A stretch of DNA of 64,000 nt from Zunongwangia mangrovi. Its GTDB lineage: Bacteria > Bacteroidota > Bacteroidia > Flavobacteriales > Flavobacteriaceae. A program made the position numbers and the translations under genes. How positions within the stretch are numbered: position 1 is the stretch's first letter; each line of letters begins with the position of its first letter. The stretch is from the NCBI RefSeq assembly GCF_900112105.1, contig NZ_FOKV01000006.1, positions 124,001-188,000 of the forward strand. The letters run 5' to 3'. The notes under the pieces are model-generated. The model ran no database searches. It saw only the letters and a list, made by a program, of their open reading frames with translations, and had not been told where the DNA came from. Positions 35,881-44,677 of the stretch are shown in pieces.

Positions 35881-36759
35881 TTAAGCTGTTTGCAATGCTT
35901 TTTTAAAGCGATGCATTTTAATTTTGAAATTCCGTATCGAGAGATTTTTGCTTTGTTTTTCTTCTTTTGCTATAAATTCTTTCCATTCTTTTTCTTCGTG
36001 TGGCTCTAGAAATTTGAGAAAGTATTTATTCACCGGAATTTTTATAAATTTTGGAACACCTGCCCAATGCAGTATATATGGCTTTTGATCTTCCCTATCC
36101 CAATAGATAGTTTCGAAATTTTCATCTGTATAGTCGCCAGCCCAAGTAGACTGCATATTTGTTGGGGGAAGGGTTAAATTGTTTACTTCAACACCTGTCA
36201 AACTAACTAATAGGTTTAGAGCGACTTGATCTTTATACAAATTGATCTCATTTATAAGAGTTTTCTTGAATCTCCCATTACAAGTATCCATTAAATCTTG
36301 AAGAGTATACAGAATTTGATCGCATGCAAATTGCCCTGCGTTGAATATTGAACTTTGCCAAATTGTGCTTTTCGATTTAAAGTAATCCCGACTCTCTGAA
36401 TTGAAAGTGTGATCTGGATTATTCCAATGTGTACAGGAACTAATAAATCCAGAGTGATCTTTTAAAACTTCCTGTGGATTTCGGAGAAATACAATATCCG
36501 AGTCAACATACTGATAATTGTTGGTTAACAGGCACTGATATTTTCGACACATTTCAAAAATATTGTTTTCCTTGGTCCATTTAATTAACTCTTGTTCCTC
36601 CCACCAAAACGAATTCTCAGGCAGTTCAAATTTATCATCATTAAATGGAATAACCCATATAGGCAAATCACAGCCGGTAGCTCTTAATGAGCGTTCCATC
36701 GCTAAAAATTGAATTTTAACGTGTCTATTGGCAAGTGTAATAATTTTCTCTAATTTCAT
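35881..36759 (-). CDS. Putative GT-A-fold glycosyltransferase (GT8/GT77-like)
   Basis: This 292-aa protein has no common name. It begins IITLANRHVKIQFLAMERSLRATG and contains YQYVDSDIVFLRNPQEVL near residues 83-100, a D-x-D metal motif (DSD) in the right context for nucleotide-sugar binding. IFNAGQFACDQ near 138 and a late YILHWAGVPK (about 228-237) are like the NSGV and HW-x-G elements of GT8/GT77 proteins. I call it a likely transferase with moderate confidence. Confidence 0.7.
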   Translation of the reverse strand: MKLEKIITLANRHVKIQFLAMERSLRATGCDLPIWVIPFNDDKFELPENSFWWEEQELIKWTKENNIFEMCRKYQCLLTNNYQYVDSDIVFLRNPQEVLKDHSGFISSCTHWNNPDHTFNSESRDYFKSKSTIWQSSIFNAGQFACDQILYTLQDLMDTCNGRFKKTLINEINLYKDQVALNLLVSLTGVEVNNLTLPPTNMQSTWAGDYTDENFETIYWDREDQKPYILHWAGVPKFIKIPVNKYFLKFLEPHEEKEWKEFIAKEEKQSKNLSIRNFKIKMHRFKKALQTA

Positions 36760-36760
36760 A

Positions 36761-37654
36761 TTATAGCGTGTAAAGTGAACTATACTTTCTTTTAAATACT
36801 TCTATTTTCTCCTGAAGTTGACCTACTTTATTATCAAGTAACTTTTCATCACTTAAAAATTGTGGTGCTTTACACATATCACCAAACTGATCAATAAATT
36901 GATTTCGCTTGAGCATATCACTATATTTATAATGAACCTTTGAAAGCCCCTTTAAAAGCAAACCATCTTCTAAACTTAAACGAGTTGCTATCTTTTCTGA
37001 AGTCGCACCTAAATTATAAGGGGCTTTTAAACAATTTGGTGTATACTGCATATCCAAAGAAGAGGTCCAGTCTTTCCATTTAAATTCATTAATACTAGGA
37101 TACATTTTGATAGGAATCCAAGGTACGCGCAAGGTATCTGCAACAATTGCAGCATGCATAGCTTCTGCTAGAATAACCTCAGAAGATTTAATTGCATCGA
37201 TTATCTCTAAAAACGGGGAAAGAGGATCTATATAATTAAAACCTACTTCTCTACAGACTTTCTTCCAGTCGTAATTATGATCACTTTGATGATGTGGCAT
37301 AAAAGAAACCCTATATTTCTTTTCCTTTTCTCCAAAGTCAAACGTCTTCAATAAGGCTGCTCCATCAGTAATACCTAATTTAGGATCTATTCCTATTCTT
37401 TTAGCCGTTAAAGGTCCGCGCACACAAATAACATCATAAGAAGAGTCAATTTCTGGTAGTTTTCCGTAAGCAAAACCTGTACTAAAAACAACTTTTTTAT
37501 GTGCCTCAGGAAAATGAAATTGAAGAATAGAACCTATACCTAAGAATATCGAACTAGGATCATCATCAAAAAAATTAGGAATTAATTTTTTAAAAATGAA
37601 TGGGTTTAGGGCATCTCCGAAGTTTTTATTCTTCTGATAATAAATTAATTTCAT
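36761..37654 (-). CDS. Polysaccharide pyruvyltransferase
   Basis: The 297-aa protein has the family start YYQKNKNFGDALNPFIFKKL, where NFGDALN is the PS_pyruv_trans signature. FSTGFAYGKLPEIDSSYDVICVRGPLTAKR follows (about 58-88), with VRGP being family-typical, and then SEVILAEAMHAAIVADTLRVP (about 163-183) carries the conserved MHA motif. It adds a pyruvate ketal to a sugar, which makes the polymer acidic. Its start overlaps the end of the flippase gene by 29 bp. Confidence 0.9.
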   Translation of the reverse strand: MKLIYYQKNKNFGDALNPFIFKKLIPNFFDDDPSSIFLGIGSILQFHFPEAHKKVVFSTGFAYGKLPEIDSSYDVICVRGPLTAKRIGIDPKLGITDGAALLKTFDFGEKEKKYRVSFMPHHQSDHNYDWKKVCREVGFNYIDPLSPFLEIIDAIKSSEVILAEAMHAAIVADTLRVPWIPIKMYPSINEFKWKDWTSSLDMQYTPNCLKAPYNLGATSEKIATRLSLEDGLLLKGLSKVHYKYSDMLKRNQFIDQFGDMCKAPQFLSDEKLLDNKVGQLQEKIEVFKRKYSSLYTL

Positions 37655-38939
37655 TTTTTGTCTTGTTTAAACCGATTATAGTAACCAGGATTTTATTTAA
37701 TAAATTAAATATGCTTAGAATAACACTAAAGATTAAAACACTATAGGTTGTACTTAGATCCATAGTAAAAATCATTAGAGCCTGAAGCAATACGTTAGAG
37801 CTTATACTAACTATTGGAATCCAGGACCACAACCACTTCCTAGAACAGTTCATATCCCACATCAAAACATTAATAAAAATTATGCTTGAATTAAGTATTA
37901 ATAACCCTACTTCTCCTTCAAGGTGAGAGTATTTATCTCCCATTATCCATAATAGCGGTTCGGGAAGTATAAAACCAATCGTAATAAGTGTAAGTGCTAT
38001 ACATAGACCTATTCCCAAAATAGCTAAAAATTTTCTACCTAAATGTTTTTTAGATTGTCTTGCCAAATAAGGCACTACAAGTGTAGAGCTAGCCATATTA
38101 AAAATCATAAATATCTGTCCTAGTCTTCCTAGTGCGCCTACTTCAGCTATATTTTCAGAAGCTCCGAAAATTCCAATGATAAACAACGAGATTTGAGCGC
38201 TGAATGCTGAATAAATTATACCTGGTATAACTGGCTTAACATAGTTTAAAATCTCTTTTCTAGTTCCTGGATCACTCTCAACTGGTTCATCTATAAATTC
38301 CTTTGATTTTTTACGAAATCTTTCGCCATTGTAAAACACAGTTAGGCATGTTGTTAATGCTGCTATCCAAGAATTTATAATAGATAGTAGATATACAGTC
38401 CATAAAAAAATCAGCCGACAAACACCGCTTGTAAGTTGAATATTATAGATATCCTTTAACTTCCTATGAATCATCAAAGGAGTAATATAAAAAGCAGTAT
38501 TTCCTGAAAAAAATAAGTTTAGTAGTATACAAATTAATAGAAAAACAGTTATGTGTATAGGCCAACCGTGCTGCCAGGTCATATATGGAAACCCAATTAA
38601 ACATATTACACTAACCACGAAAAACATGCGGTTTCTAAAAAACTTTCCTCCTTTGATATATTTCCCTAAAACAGCTTTATCATTCACCCTATTGCCTACT
38701 AGCGCAACAACAGATCCCGAAACCCCTAACTCAACCAAAACCTGCGCAGTACTTTGAAAGGCAAAAGCTATGCTATACTGTGCGTAATCTTCCACAGATA
38801 ACCAATGTATTAAAAAGAACCCGCTTAACAACTGAACAAACTGCACGGCCCCTTGTCCTGCAATAAAAACGAATATTATCTTAAACCAATTATGATAAAT
38901 GAGCCCAGAGAAACGGGTTCTAAATAATGCTTTAATCAT
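37626..38939 (-). CDS. wzx: Wzx-like polysaccharide flippase (MOP superfamily)
   Basis: The 437-aa membrane protein has about 12 hydrophobic segments. The first part (FVQLLSGFFLIHWLSVEDYAQYSIAFAFQSTAQVLVELGVSG spans it) is the usual first two helices of oligosaccharide flippases, and VPYLARQSKKHLGRKFLAIL lies in the second half. It moves the lipid-linked repeat unit to the periplasmic face. It is the first membrane gene of the locus, 57 bp after the antiterminator gene. Confidence 0.9.
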   Translation of the reverse strand: MIKALFRTRFSGLIYHNWFKIIFVFIAGQGAVQFVQLLSGFFLIHWLSVEDYAQYSIAFAFQSTAQVLVELGVSGSVVALVGNRVNDKAVLGKYIKGGKFFRNRMFFVVSVICLIGFPYMTWQHGWPIHITVFLLICILLNLFFSGNTAFYITPLMIHRKLKDIYNIQLTSGVCRLIFLWTVYLLSIINSWIAALTTCLTVFYNGERFRKKSKEFIDEPVESDPGTRKEILNYVKPVIPGIIYSAFSAQISLFIIGIFGASENIAEVGALGRLGQIFMIFNMASSTLVVPYLARQSKKHLGRKFLAILGIGLCIALTLITIGFILPEPLLWIMGDKYSHLEGEVGLLILNSSIIFINVLMWDMNCSRKWLWSWIPIVSISSNVLLQALMIFTMDLSTTYSVLIFSVILSIFNLLNKILVTIIGLNKTKNEINLLSEE

Positions 38940-38996
38940 CGATAGCGAAATAAAATAATGGACTAAAAACTAAACACAACGGTTTAGTATAAAATA

Positions 38997-39470
38997 TTAA
39001 ACTAAACTTAAAGTTTTGATGACGACAGTGCATCCAAGACTACTTAAAATTAGCTTAACAGAATCTCCATTTATTTCTTTGATTACTCCATCTTTGCCTT
39101 TTAGAAGACCTTTTTTGACTTTAATTCGATCGCCTGGAGACATACTTGTAATCATACAATCTTCTACCTCTCCCATATTTAACCATTCTTCGATGGTATC
39201 AATCTCATGTTGTTTAACTATTGCAGGTTTTCCTAGCCAATAAAGATATTGCACAACACCTGGTACATTCATAACTTCTGTTTTAGGATTGGAAGCGTGA
39301 CGCACAAATACATAAGATTTAAATAGTGGATCTGTTACTATTTTAGTTCTATCAGACCATTTACTTGATCTTTCTACCAAAGGACAATAAACTTCGTAAC
39401 CTATGTTTCTTAATCTATCGGCTACTTTTTTTTCAAATCTACTTTTTGTGTATAATACAAACCATTTCAT
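38997..39470 (-). CDS. UpxY/NusG-like transcription antiterminator
   Basis: The ATG at 39470 is preferred over the in-frame ATG at 39566, because the NusG N-terminal domain begins with MKWFVLYTKSRFEKKVADRLRNIGYEVYCPL; the extra 32 residues have no family match and would cover the leader hairpins. The product is 157 aa. A C-terminal KOW-type part follows (SPGDRIKVKKGLLKGKDGVIKEINGDSV, about residues 101-128). Such NusG paralogues travel with RNA polymerase to allow transcription through long polysaccharide operons. Location at the 5' end of a 20-kb same-strand locus fits exactly. Confidence 0.9.
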   Translation of the reverse strand: MKWFVLYTKSRFEKKVADRLRNIGYEVYCPLVERSSKWSDRTKIVTDPLFKSYVFVRHASNPKTEVMNVPGVVQYLYWLGKPAIVKQHEIDTIEEWLNMGEVEDCMITSMSPGDRIKVKKGLLKGKDGVIKEINGDSVKLILSSLGCTVVIKTLSLV

Positions 39471-39530
39471 AGCATATAATTTTTTTAGTTTAAAAAATTC
39501 TAATCTTGCTAAAAGTATTTGTAGGGAGGG

Positions 39531-39583
39531 GTGATGAGAGGCATAAATACTGCTTCGCCTCGTCACTCACTTAAGATTGTGAG
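39531..39583 (-). promoter_or_regulatory. Structured 5' leader upstream of the antiterminator gene
   Basis: Two adjacent hairpins lie 61-113 bp before the ATG at 39470. The first in the transcript pairs CTCAC with GTGAG (39566-39570 and 39579-39583). The second is a long imperfect stem in which GCCTCGTCAC (39557-39566) pairs with GTGATGAGAGGC (39531-39542). They share one base, so the two may be alternative or stacked. No T-run follows, so they are not a plain terminator; a recruitment or pausing element for the NusG-like protein is possible. Confidence 0.45.
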
Positions 39584-39924
39584 CAACTACTATTTTTTGC
39601 ATCTGGGATCTAAATAAAGAATTAATATTCTATTAGTTAAAATTTTAAGACTTTTTTCGATAAGATTCTTAAATAACCTGCAAAAACTACAAAAAATCCT
39701 ACAAATCATATAATTACTTATAAATCAATATGTTTCACCACATCCAATTGCTCTATGAACGATAAAAACGTCCTATTATCGATAACAACCCTTCCTAAAT
39801 AAACGTTAAAAAGCTTTATGCGGCATAAAAATTGTTATTCAAACAACAGTCCCCACCTCCCTATTTATCAGTGATTTGATAAGTTCAATTTGTAACATTT
39901 TTTATTAACATAAATTCTTTTATT
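39584..39924. other. Divergent control region between the polysaccharide locus and the TonB-like gene
   Basis: This AT-rich region of about 340 bp must hold promoters for both directions, but I find no exact TAnnTTTG box facing the polysaccharide locus. It contains the palindromes TTATCGATAA (39776-39785) and the one at 39815-39829. No ORF of coding quality is present. Confidence 0.4.
39815..39829. promoter_or_regulatory. 15-bp palindrome between divergent operons (possible operator)
   Basis: TTTATGC and GCATAAA flank a single central G, a perfect 7-bp inverted repeat. It lies about 95 bp upstream of the TonB-like gene and 345 bp upstream of the antiterminator gene. No second copy was noticed in the window, so a regulatory role is only a possibility. 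Confidence 0.35.
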
Positions 39925-40644
39925 ATGAAACCGAAGAAAAACCCAAAGGCAGATCTTAGGAAAAAGACCGTACTATTTTTACAAATTGGACTTATCGTCG
40001 TCTTACTGTTCTCTTATGTAATGATCAATTTAAAAACCTATGATCAAAAACAGGCAAAAGCAGAGCAATGGGATCCTGTAGAAATGACTGAAGAAGAGGC
40101 CATCCCCATAACAAAGGTTCAGGAGGACCTACCGCCGCCAAAACCTAAAGATCCACCGGTAATTGAACTTATTGAAGATGAATCTCCTGAGACTGAGGAC
40201 GAAATGGAAAGTACAGAAACAAGTTTAGACGATATCGTGGAAGTGGATGAAATAATTGAAGCTCCAGATGATGATCCAGTAGAACCAGTTCCTTTTGAAT
40301 TTATTGAAGATGTCCCAATTTTCCCAGGATGCGAAAGCTTAGACGATAACGAAGAGCGAAAAGCCTGCATGAGTGAGAAGATCTCTCGCTTTATAACCAA
40401 AAGGTTTAATACTGGTTTGGGCGAAGATCTAGGTCTAAGCGGTATAAATCGAGTAACTATAATGTTCGAAATAGATAAGAACGGAGACGTTAAAAATGTA
40501 AAGGCAAGAGGACCACATAAACTTCTTGAGGAAGAAGGAAAAAGAGTTATCAAACTTTTGCCTACAATGGAGCCCGGTAAACAAAGAGGTAAACCAGTAC
40601 CTGTACGATATACGATACCTATAAACTTTAAAATTCAAAATTAA
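39925..40644 (+). CDS. TonB-like energy-transducing protein
   Basis: The 239-aa protein has a short basic cytoplasmic start, one membrane helix (FLQIGLIVVLLFSYVMI, about residues 18-34), an acidic and proline-containing periplasmic linker (LPPPKPKDPPV near 65, then Glu/Asp-rich), and a C-terminal TonB-type domain (INRVTIMFEIDKNGDVKNVKARGPHKLLEEE and a final PVRYTIPINFKI). It is predicted to carry proton-motive energy to TonB-dependent receptors or to act as a TonB-fold periplasmic protein. No ExbB/ExbD genes are nearby. Confidence 0.88.
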   Translation: MKPKKNPKADLRKKTVLFLQIGLIVVLLFSYVMINLKTYDQKQAKAEQWDPVEMTEEEAIPITKVQEDLPPPKPKDPPVIELIEDESPETEDEMESTETSLDDIVEVDEIIEAPDDDPVEPVPFEFIEDVPIFPGCESLDDNEERKACMSEKISRFITKRFNTGLGEDLGLSGINRVTIMFEIDKNGDVKNVKARGPHKLLEEEGKRVIKLLPTMEPGKQRGKPVPVRYTIPINFKIQN

Positions 40645-40674
40645 AACAGCAAGGATAAAAAATACATACTATTT

Positions 40675-40702
40675 ATGGCCGGTTTTCAACCGGCCATTTT
40701 TT
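40675..40702 (+). terminator. Terminator after the TonB-like gene
   Basis: ATGGCCGGTT (40675-40684) and AACCGGCCAT (40688-40697) form a perfect 10-bp stem with a 3-nt loop, followed by a T-run. Confidence 0.92.
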
Positions 40703-40785
40703 ACACTATAGATTAGTTTTTAGCACTTTAAGCTTTATTATTTTAATAAAATTCATTAACTTATAATGCAATATCAATAATTATT

Positions 40786-41199
40786 ATGAGGCTTGCAGAT
40801 TCAAAATATGCTGACCAGGTAATCGAATCTATCGATTATAATTTTGGTGTATTTTATTTTCTTGATGATATTATTGTTTCAGAAATGCATAAAGGCATTA
40901 CTTTTAACTGGAAATGCGCAGAACAAGTAATTGCTGATGCCAAGCGAATTCTTGGTGAAGATTGTAGACCTCATTATATTTCTAATAGAATCAACGAATA
41001 CTACACGGTATCTCAAGACTGGTTAAAATTCTTTAATAATCGATATTTTTTAAAGAGTTTTTCTGTAATTACTCCGCATCCTTCAGGAATGATGAATCTT
41101 ATTTTCGAACGAATGTTTTACCGAAGAAAAATTTTTCAGGTAACTTCCTTGCACGATGCATTCGAACATATCGAAAAGATTCAAACGAAAAGTGTTTGA
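40786..41199 (+). CDS. Hypothetical protein (137 aa), possibly SpoIIAA/STAS-like
   Basis: I do not recognise this protein with certainty. It alternates short strands and helices (FGVFYFLDDIIVSEMHKGITFNWKCAEQVIADAKRIL, then PHYISNRINEYYTVSQDWLKFF and a C-terminal VTSLHDAFEHIEKIQ), which resembles the SpoIIAA/STAS fold of small Bacteroidetes proteins. It has no signal peptide or membrane helix. It lies 152 bp upstream of the NO-signalling operon on the same strand and may or may not share its regulation. Confidence 0.6.
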   Translation: MRLADSKYADQVIESIDYNFGVFYFLDDIIVSEMHKGITFNWKCAEQVIADAKRILGEDCRPHYISNRINEYYTVSQDWLKFFNNRYFLKSFSVITPHPSGMMNLIFERMFYRRKIFQVTSLHDAFEHIEKIQTKSV

Positions 41200-41351
41200 G
41201 CAACAAGATTTATTCCTGCACAAAATATTATTATTTCCCACTCAACTATCCAAAACAACCATTTAACGATACTAATTTCTAATTAGACGAATACTCCTTA
41301 TTTTTCACTAAGATTATCTGAATTTTGTTTACATAAGACACTAAAATTAAA

Positions 41352-41765
41352 ATGAAAAATAAGCTAACAATCCTTTTTATCGAGGACGATATGATCGAAG
41401 TGATGAAATTGAACAGAACAATTTCTTCCTTATCCCTACCTCACCATATCATTGAAGCTAAAAATGGTGAAGAAGCCCTTACGATCTTAAACAAGAAAGA
41501 CCGCCTACCAGATATTATATTTTTAGATCTAAATATGCCTAAAATGAATGGTATAGAATTTCTTAAAATATTAAAGGCAGATGATGTCTTAAAATACATA
41601 CCCACTATTATCCTAACCACTTCTAGTAACCGAAGAGATCTATTGGAGTGCTACAAAATTGGTATAGCAGGATACATTATTAAACCTTTGAAATACGAAG
41701 ATTATGTATCCAAACTTAGTAGCGCCCTTGATTATTGGAGTCAGAACGAATTGATAAAAGGATAA
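41352..41765 (+). CDS. Single-domain response regulator (CheY-like)
   Basis: This 137-aa receiver has no output domain. Acidic residues are in LFIEDDMIE (about 9-16), the phospho-acceptor is D59 in FLDLNMP, T/S in ILTTSS (near 88) and the Lys in IIKPL (near 110). It is the first gene of the H-NOX operon, 4 bp before the H-NOX gene. It may be a phosphate sink, or it may act through protein contacts like the stand-alone receivers of other H-NOX networks. Confidence 0.92.
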   Translation: MKNKLTILFIEDDMIEVMKLNRTISSLSLPHHIIEAKNGEEALTILNKKDRLPDIIFLDLNMPKMNGIEFLKILKADDVLKYIPTIILTTSSNRRDLLECYKIGIAGYIIKPLKYEDYVSKLSSALDYWSQNELIKG

Positions 41766-41769
41766 AGTT

Positions 41770-42330
41770 ATGAAAGGCATTGTATTTACAGAGTTTCTCG
41801 ATATGGTCGAGAAAAAATTTGGTATTGAGGTAGTAGATCATATAATAAATGAATCTAAACTGCAATCTGATGGAGTTTACACTTCTGTAGGAACCTACGA
41901 TTTTGTAGAAATGCAAAGCCTTTTGATAAATCTTAGTAAAAAGGTAGATATTCCTCTGGATGGTCTTATCTATAATTACGGACTCTATTTTTTTAATGTT
42001 CTTACCAGTGTACATCCTGGAATATTTGCATTGTACAAAGATCCAATAGAATTATTATCTTCTATCGAGAATCATATTCATGTTCAGGTAAGAAAATTAT
42101 ATCCGGGAGCAGAGCTTCCAACTTTTAAAATTGAAAAAAAGAACGAAGATCATCTAGAAATTTTGTATTTTTCAGAGAGAGCAATGTACATGTTCGCCAA
42201 AGCCCTAATGGAAAAAACTTTTGAACACTATGACCAGGGTTCTGAAATTCGATTAGAAAAGATCGAAGATGACGGAACTAAGGTCAGATTCGTGATATCT
42301 AAAAAACATGGAGCCTACCAACAAAATTGA
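41770..42330 (+). CDS. H-NOX (haem NO-binding, HNOB) sensor protein
   Basis: This stand-alone H-NOX of 186 aa has the family start MKGIVFTEFLDMVEKKFG, the proximal haem ligand H104 (in NHIHVQVRKLYPGA, 7 residues before Tyr of YPG as in guanylate cyclase) and the haem-propionate motif Y133-x-S135-x-R137 in YFSERAM. Such proteins bind NO through ferrous haem and control a partner kinase or cyclase. The kinase gene that follows overlaps it by 23 bp, so it is the evident partner. No diguanylate-cyclase or methyl-accepting domain is attached. Confidence 0.93.
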   Translation: MKGIVFTEFLDMVEKKFGIEVVDHIINESKLQSDGVYTSVGTYDFVEMQSLLINLSKKVDIPLDGLIYNYGLYFFNVLTSVHPGIFALYKDPIELLSSIENHIHVQVRKLYPGAELPTFKIEKKNEDHLEILYFSERAMYMFAKALMEKTFEHYDQGSEIRLEKIEDDGTKVRFVISKKHGAYQQN

Positions 42331-44677
42331 AATATTAGAAAGAGCGCTAGAAAGAGAAAAAAAGGCCAGAAAACTTGCTGAAAAAATACTGGAAGAAAAA
42401 TCGACCGAATTATACGACCTCTCTGAAGCACTTCGCCAATCAAACAATCGCCTTAAAGAACTACTTAACGAAAAGACTTCCCAGCTAGAAGGTGTTTTTG
42501 TAAATATCATCGATGCATACATCGTTATGGATATTCAGGGAAATGTTCTTAAAATGAACCAGGCAGCCAAAGATATGCTTGGTTACGATAATGAAAAAGA
42601 GCTTGTAAATCTACTAAACTTAGTACATTCTGATTACGCAGAATATACTGCAGCCGCCTTTAAACAACTATATCATACCGGTAGTTATAATGATTATAAA
42701 TCAAGGATCATCACCAAAGAAGGTACTGAAAAAATAGTTCAGATTAACGCAAGTATTATCTATGACCGTGATGGTAAACCGGTAGCAGCACAAGGGGTCG
42801 CCCGTGATATCACCGAAGAGATCGAAATTAAACGCCAACTCGAGTCTCAAAACAAACAGTTGGATCTTATTTTCGACAACTCCCCTATTGGCATCTCTCT
42901 TACGAAAACAAACTTTAAAGGTCTTTTAAAAGTCAACAAAGCCCTGGTGAGTATGTTTGGATACACTTTGGAAGAATTCAATAATCTTAGCATAAAAGAT
43001 GTTACTCATCCAGAAGATGAAGTCAGCAGTGAGAAGTTACGGCAAATGATCGAAGGTGAAATAGAATCATATACCATTAATAAGCGATACATCAAAAAAA
43101 GCGGCGAAACATTGTGGGCTAAAACACGGGTTGCTGCTATTAGAGACGAAGCTGGTAAAATTCTTTATCAGGTCGCCACAGTTGAAGATATCACCAAAGA
43201 AAAGATCGCGAAAGAAAAAATCGAAGAGTCAGAGAATCGACTTTCAACCTTGATCGTTAATCTACAAACTGGAATTTTATTAGAAGACGAAAACCGTAAA
43301 ATACTGCTTACCAACAACAAATTTTGTAATCTTTTTGGCATCCAGGCTAGTCCAGAGGTCTTAAAAGGTGCAGATTGTTCTAATGCTGCAGAAGAAAATA
43401 AGAGCTACTTTAAAGATCCAGAGCAGTTTGTAAACAGGATTGATGAATTACTAGATAAAAAAGAAATAGTAATAGGGGAAGAATTAGAACTTGTTAATGG
43501 AAGCATTTACGAACGTAGCTACATTCCTATTTATCATGAAGGTAAATATAAAGGTCATCTTTGGAGCTACGATGATGTAACGATTCAGAAAAACTACAAG
43601 GAGAGCCTTAAAGCGCAAAAAGAAAAATATAGTAGTATAATCGCTAATATGAATCTTGGCTTGTTAGAAGTAGATCTTAAAGATACCATTTTAATGGCCA
43701 ACCAAAGTTTTACTGAAATGAGTGGTTATACAGAAGATGAACTTGTAGGAAAAACAGCTTCTGATATATTCCTGATCCCCGAATCTCAAGCCGAGTTTAA
43801 CAAGAATGATAAAATAAGACAAAAAGGAGTTTCTAATTCTTACGAAGTAAGGGTAAGAACTAAAGATAACCAGCTTCGATACTGGTTAGTTAGTGGTGCC
43901 CCCAATTATGATGTAAATGGTAAAATGCTTGGATCTATTGGGATACACCTGGACATCACAGAAATGAAATTGCTAGAAGCCCAAAAGGAACAATTACTTA
44001 AAAACCTGGAGCAACAAAACGAACATCTTAACGAATATGCCCACATCGTTTCTCACGATCTAAAATCACCTTTGCGTAATATTTCTGCACTTTTAAGCTG
44101 GACCAAAGAAGATTTTAGAGAAAAGCTGGGAGAAGAAAGTATGATGAATCTGGATCTTATGCAGGGCAAAGTAGAAAAGATGGATCATCTTATCGAAAAT
44201 ATCTTAAGATATTCTAGCATCGAAGATGGAAATATCCAAAAACAAGAGTTAGACCTTCAGGAACTGGTATTAGAAATTTTAGGCTTGATTTATATTCCAG
44301 AACATATAAAAGTGACGATCTTAAATAAGTTACCGGTAATTTATGGTGATCGCACCAGAATTCAGCAGGTTTTTCAAAATCTATTAAGCAACGCTGTAAA
44401 CTATATTGATAAGGAAAAAGGATTTGTAGAAATCGATTATACAGAAAATACGACGCATTACACCTTCAGTATAAAAGACAATGGTATAGGGATAGAAAAG
44501 GAGCATCACCAACGAATATTCAAAATTTTCAATGCTTTGGGAACTCATGAAAAGTCTACGGGGGTTGGTTTGAGTATCGTGAAGAAAGTGATCGATCTTT
44601 ATGAAGGTGAAATCTGGCTGGATAGTGAAGTAGGTAAAGGAACGGTTTTCTTTTTCAGTTTAAAAAAACAAATATGA
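42308..44677 (+). CDS. Multi-PAS sensor histidine kinase, partner of H-NOX
   Basis: This 789-aa soluble kinase has no membrane helix. It starts with a coiled coil (about residues 1-62) followed by four PAS-like repeats (about 60-180, 185-305, 310-425 and 435-555; DITEE and DITKE mark PAC ends). The HisKA domain has H583 in YAHIVSHDLKSPLR, and the ATPase domain has the N-box LLSNAVNYID, G1 IKDNGIGIE and G2 STGVGLSIVKK. It should phosphorylate an HPt or receiver. Its start lies within the H-NOX gene and its stop overlaps the FIST gene (ATGA). Confidence 0.93.
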   Translation: MEPTNKIEILERALEREKKARKLAEKILEEKSTELYDLSEALRQSNNRLKELLNEKTSQLEGVFVNIIDAYIVMDIQGNVLKMNQAAKDMLGYDNEKELVNLLNLVHSDYAEYTAAAFKQLYHTGSYNDYKSRIITKEGTEKIVQINASIIYDRDGKPVAAQGVARDITEEIEIKRQLESQNKQLDLIFDNSPIGISLTKTNFKGLLKVNKALVSMFGYTLEEFNNLSIKDVTHPEDEVSSEKLRQMIEGEIESYTINKRYIKKSGETLWAKTRVAAIRDEAGKILYQVATVEDITKEKIAKEKIEESENRLSTLIVNLQTGILLEDENRKILLTNNKFCNLFGIQASPEVLKGADCSNAAEENKSYFKDPEQFVNRIDELLDKKEIVIGEELELVNGSIYERSYIPIYHEGKYKGHLWSYDDVTIQKNYKESLKAQKEKYSSIIANMNLGLLEVDLKDTILMANQSFTEMSGYTEDELVGKTASDIFLIPESQAEFNKNDKIRQKGVSNSYEVRVRTKDNQLRYWLVSGAPNYDVNGKMLGSIGIHLDITEMKLLEAQKEQLLKNLEQQNEHLNEYAHIVSHDLKSPLRNISALLSWTKEDFREKLGEESMMNLDLMQGKVEKMDHLIENILRYSSIEDGNIQKQELDLQELVLEILGLIYIPEHIKVTILNKLPVIYGDRTRIQQVFQNLLSNAVNYIDKEKGFVEIDYTENTTHYTFSIKDNGIGIEKEHHQRIFKIFNALGTHEKSTGVGLSIVKKVIDLYEGEIWLDSEVGKGTVFFFSLKKQI

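Noticed and set aside
18986-39567. Genomic island with integration sites or mobile genes around the polysaccharide locus
   Set aside because: No integrase, transposase, tRNA target or flanking direct repeat was seen, and base composition looks like that of the neighbours.
40119-40553. Serine-rich minus-strand frame of 144 codons opposite the TonB-like gene
   Set aside because: Its Ser/Gly-rich composition is the reverse complement of the Glu/Asp/Pro-rich TonB linker; it is a shadow frame.
40786-41199. First gene of the NO-signalling operon
   Set aside because: A 152-bp AT-rich gap separates it from the receiver gene, so shared transcription cannot be claimed.
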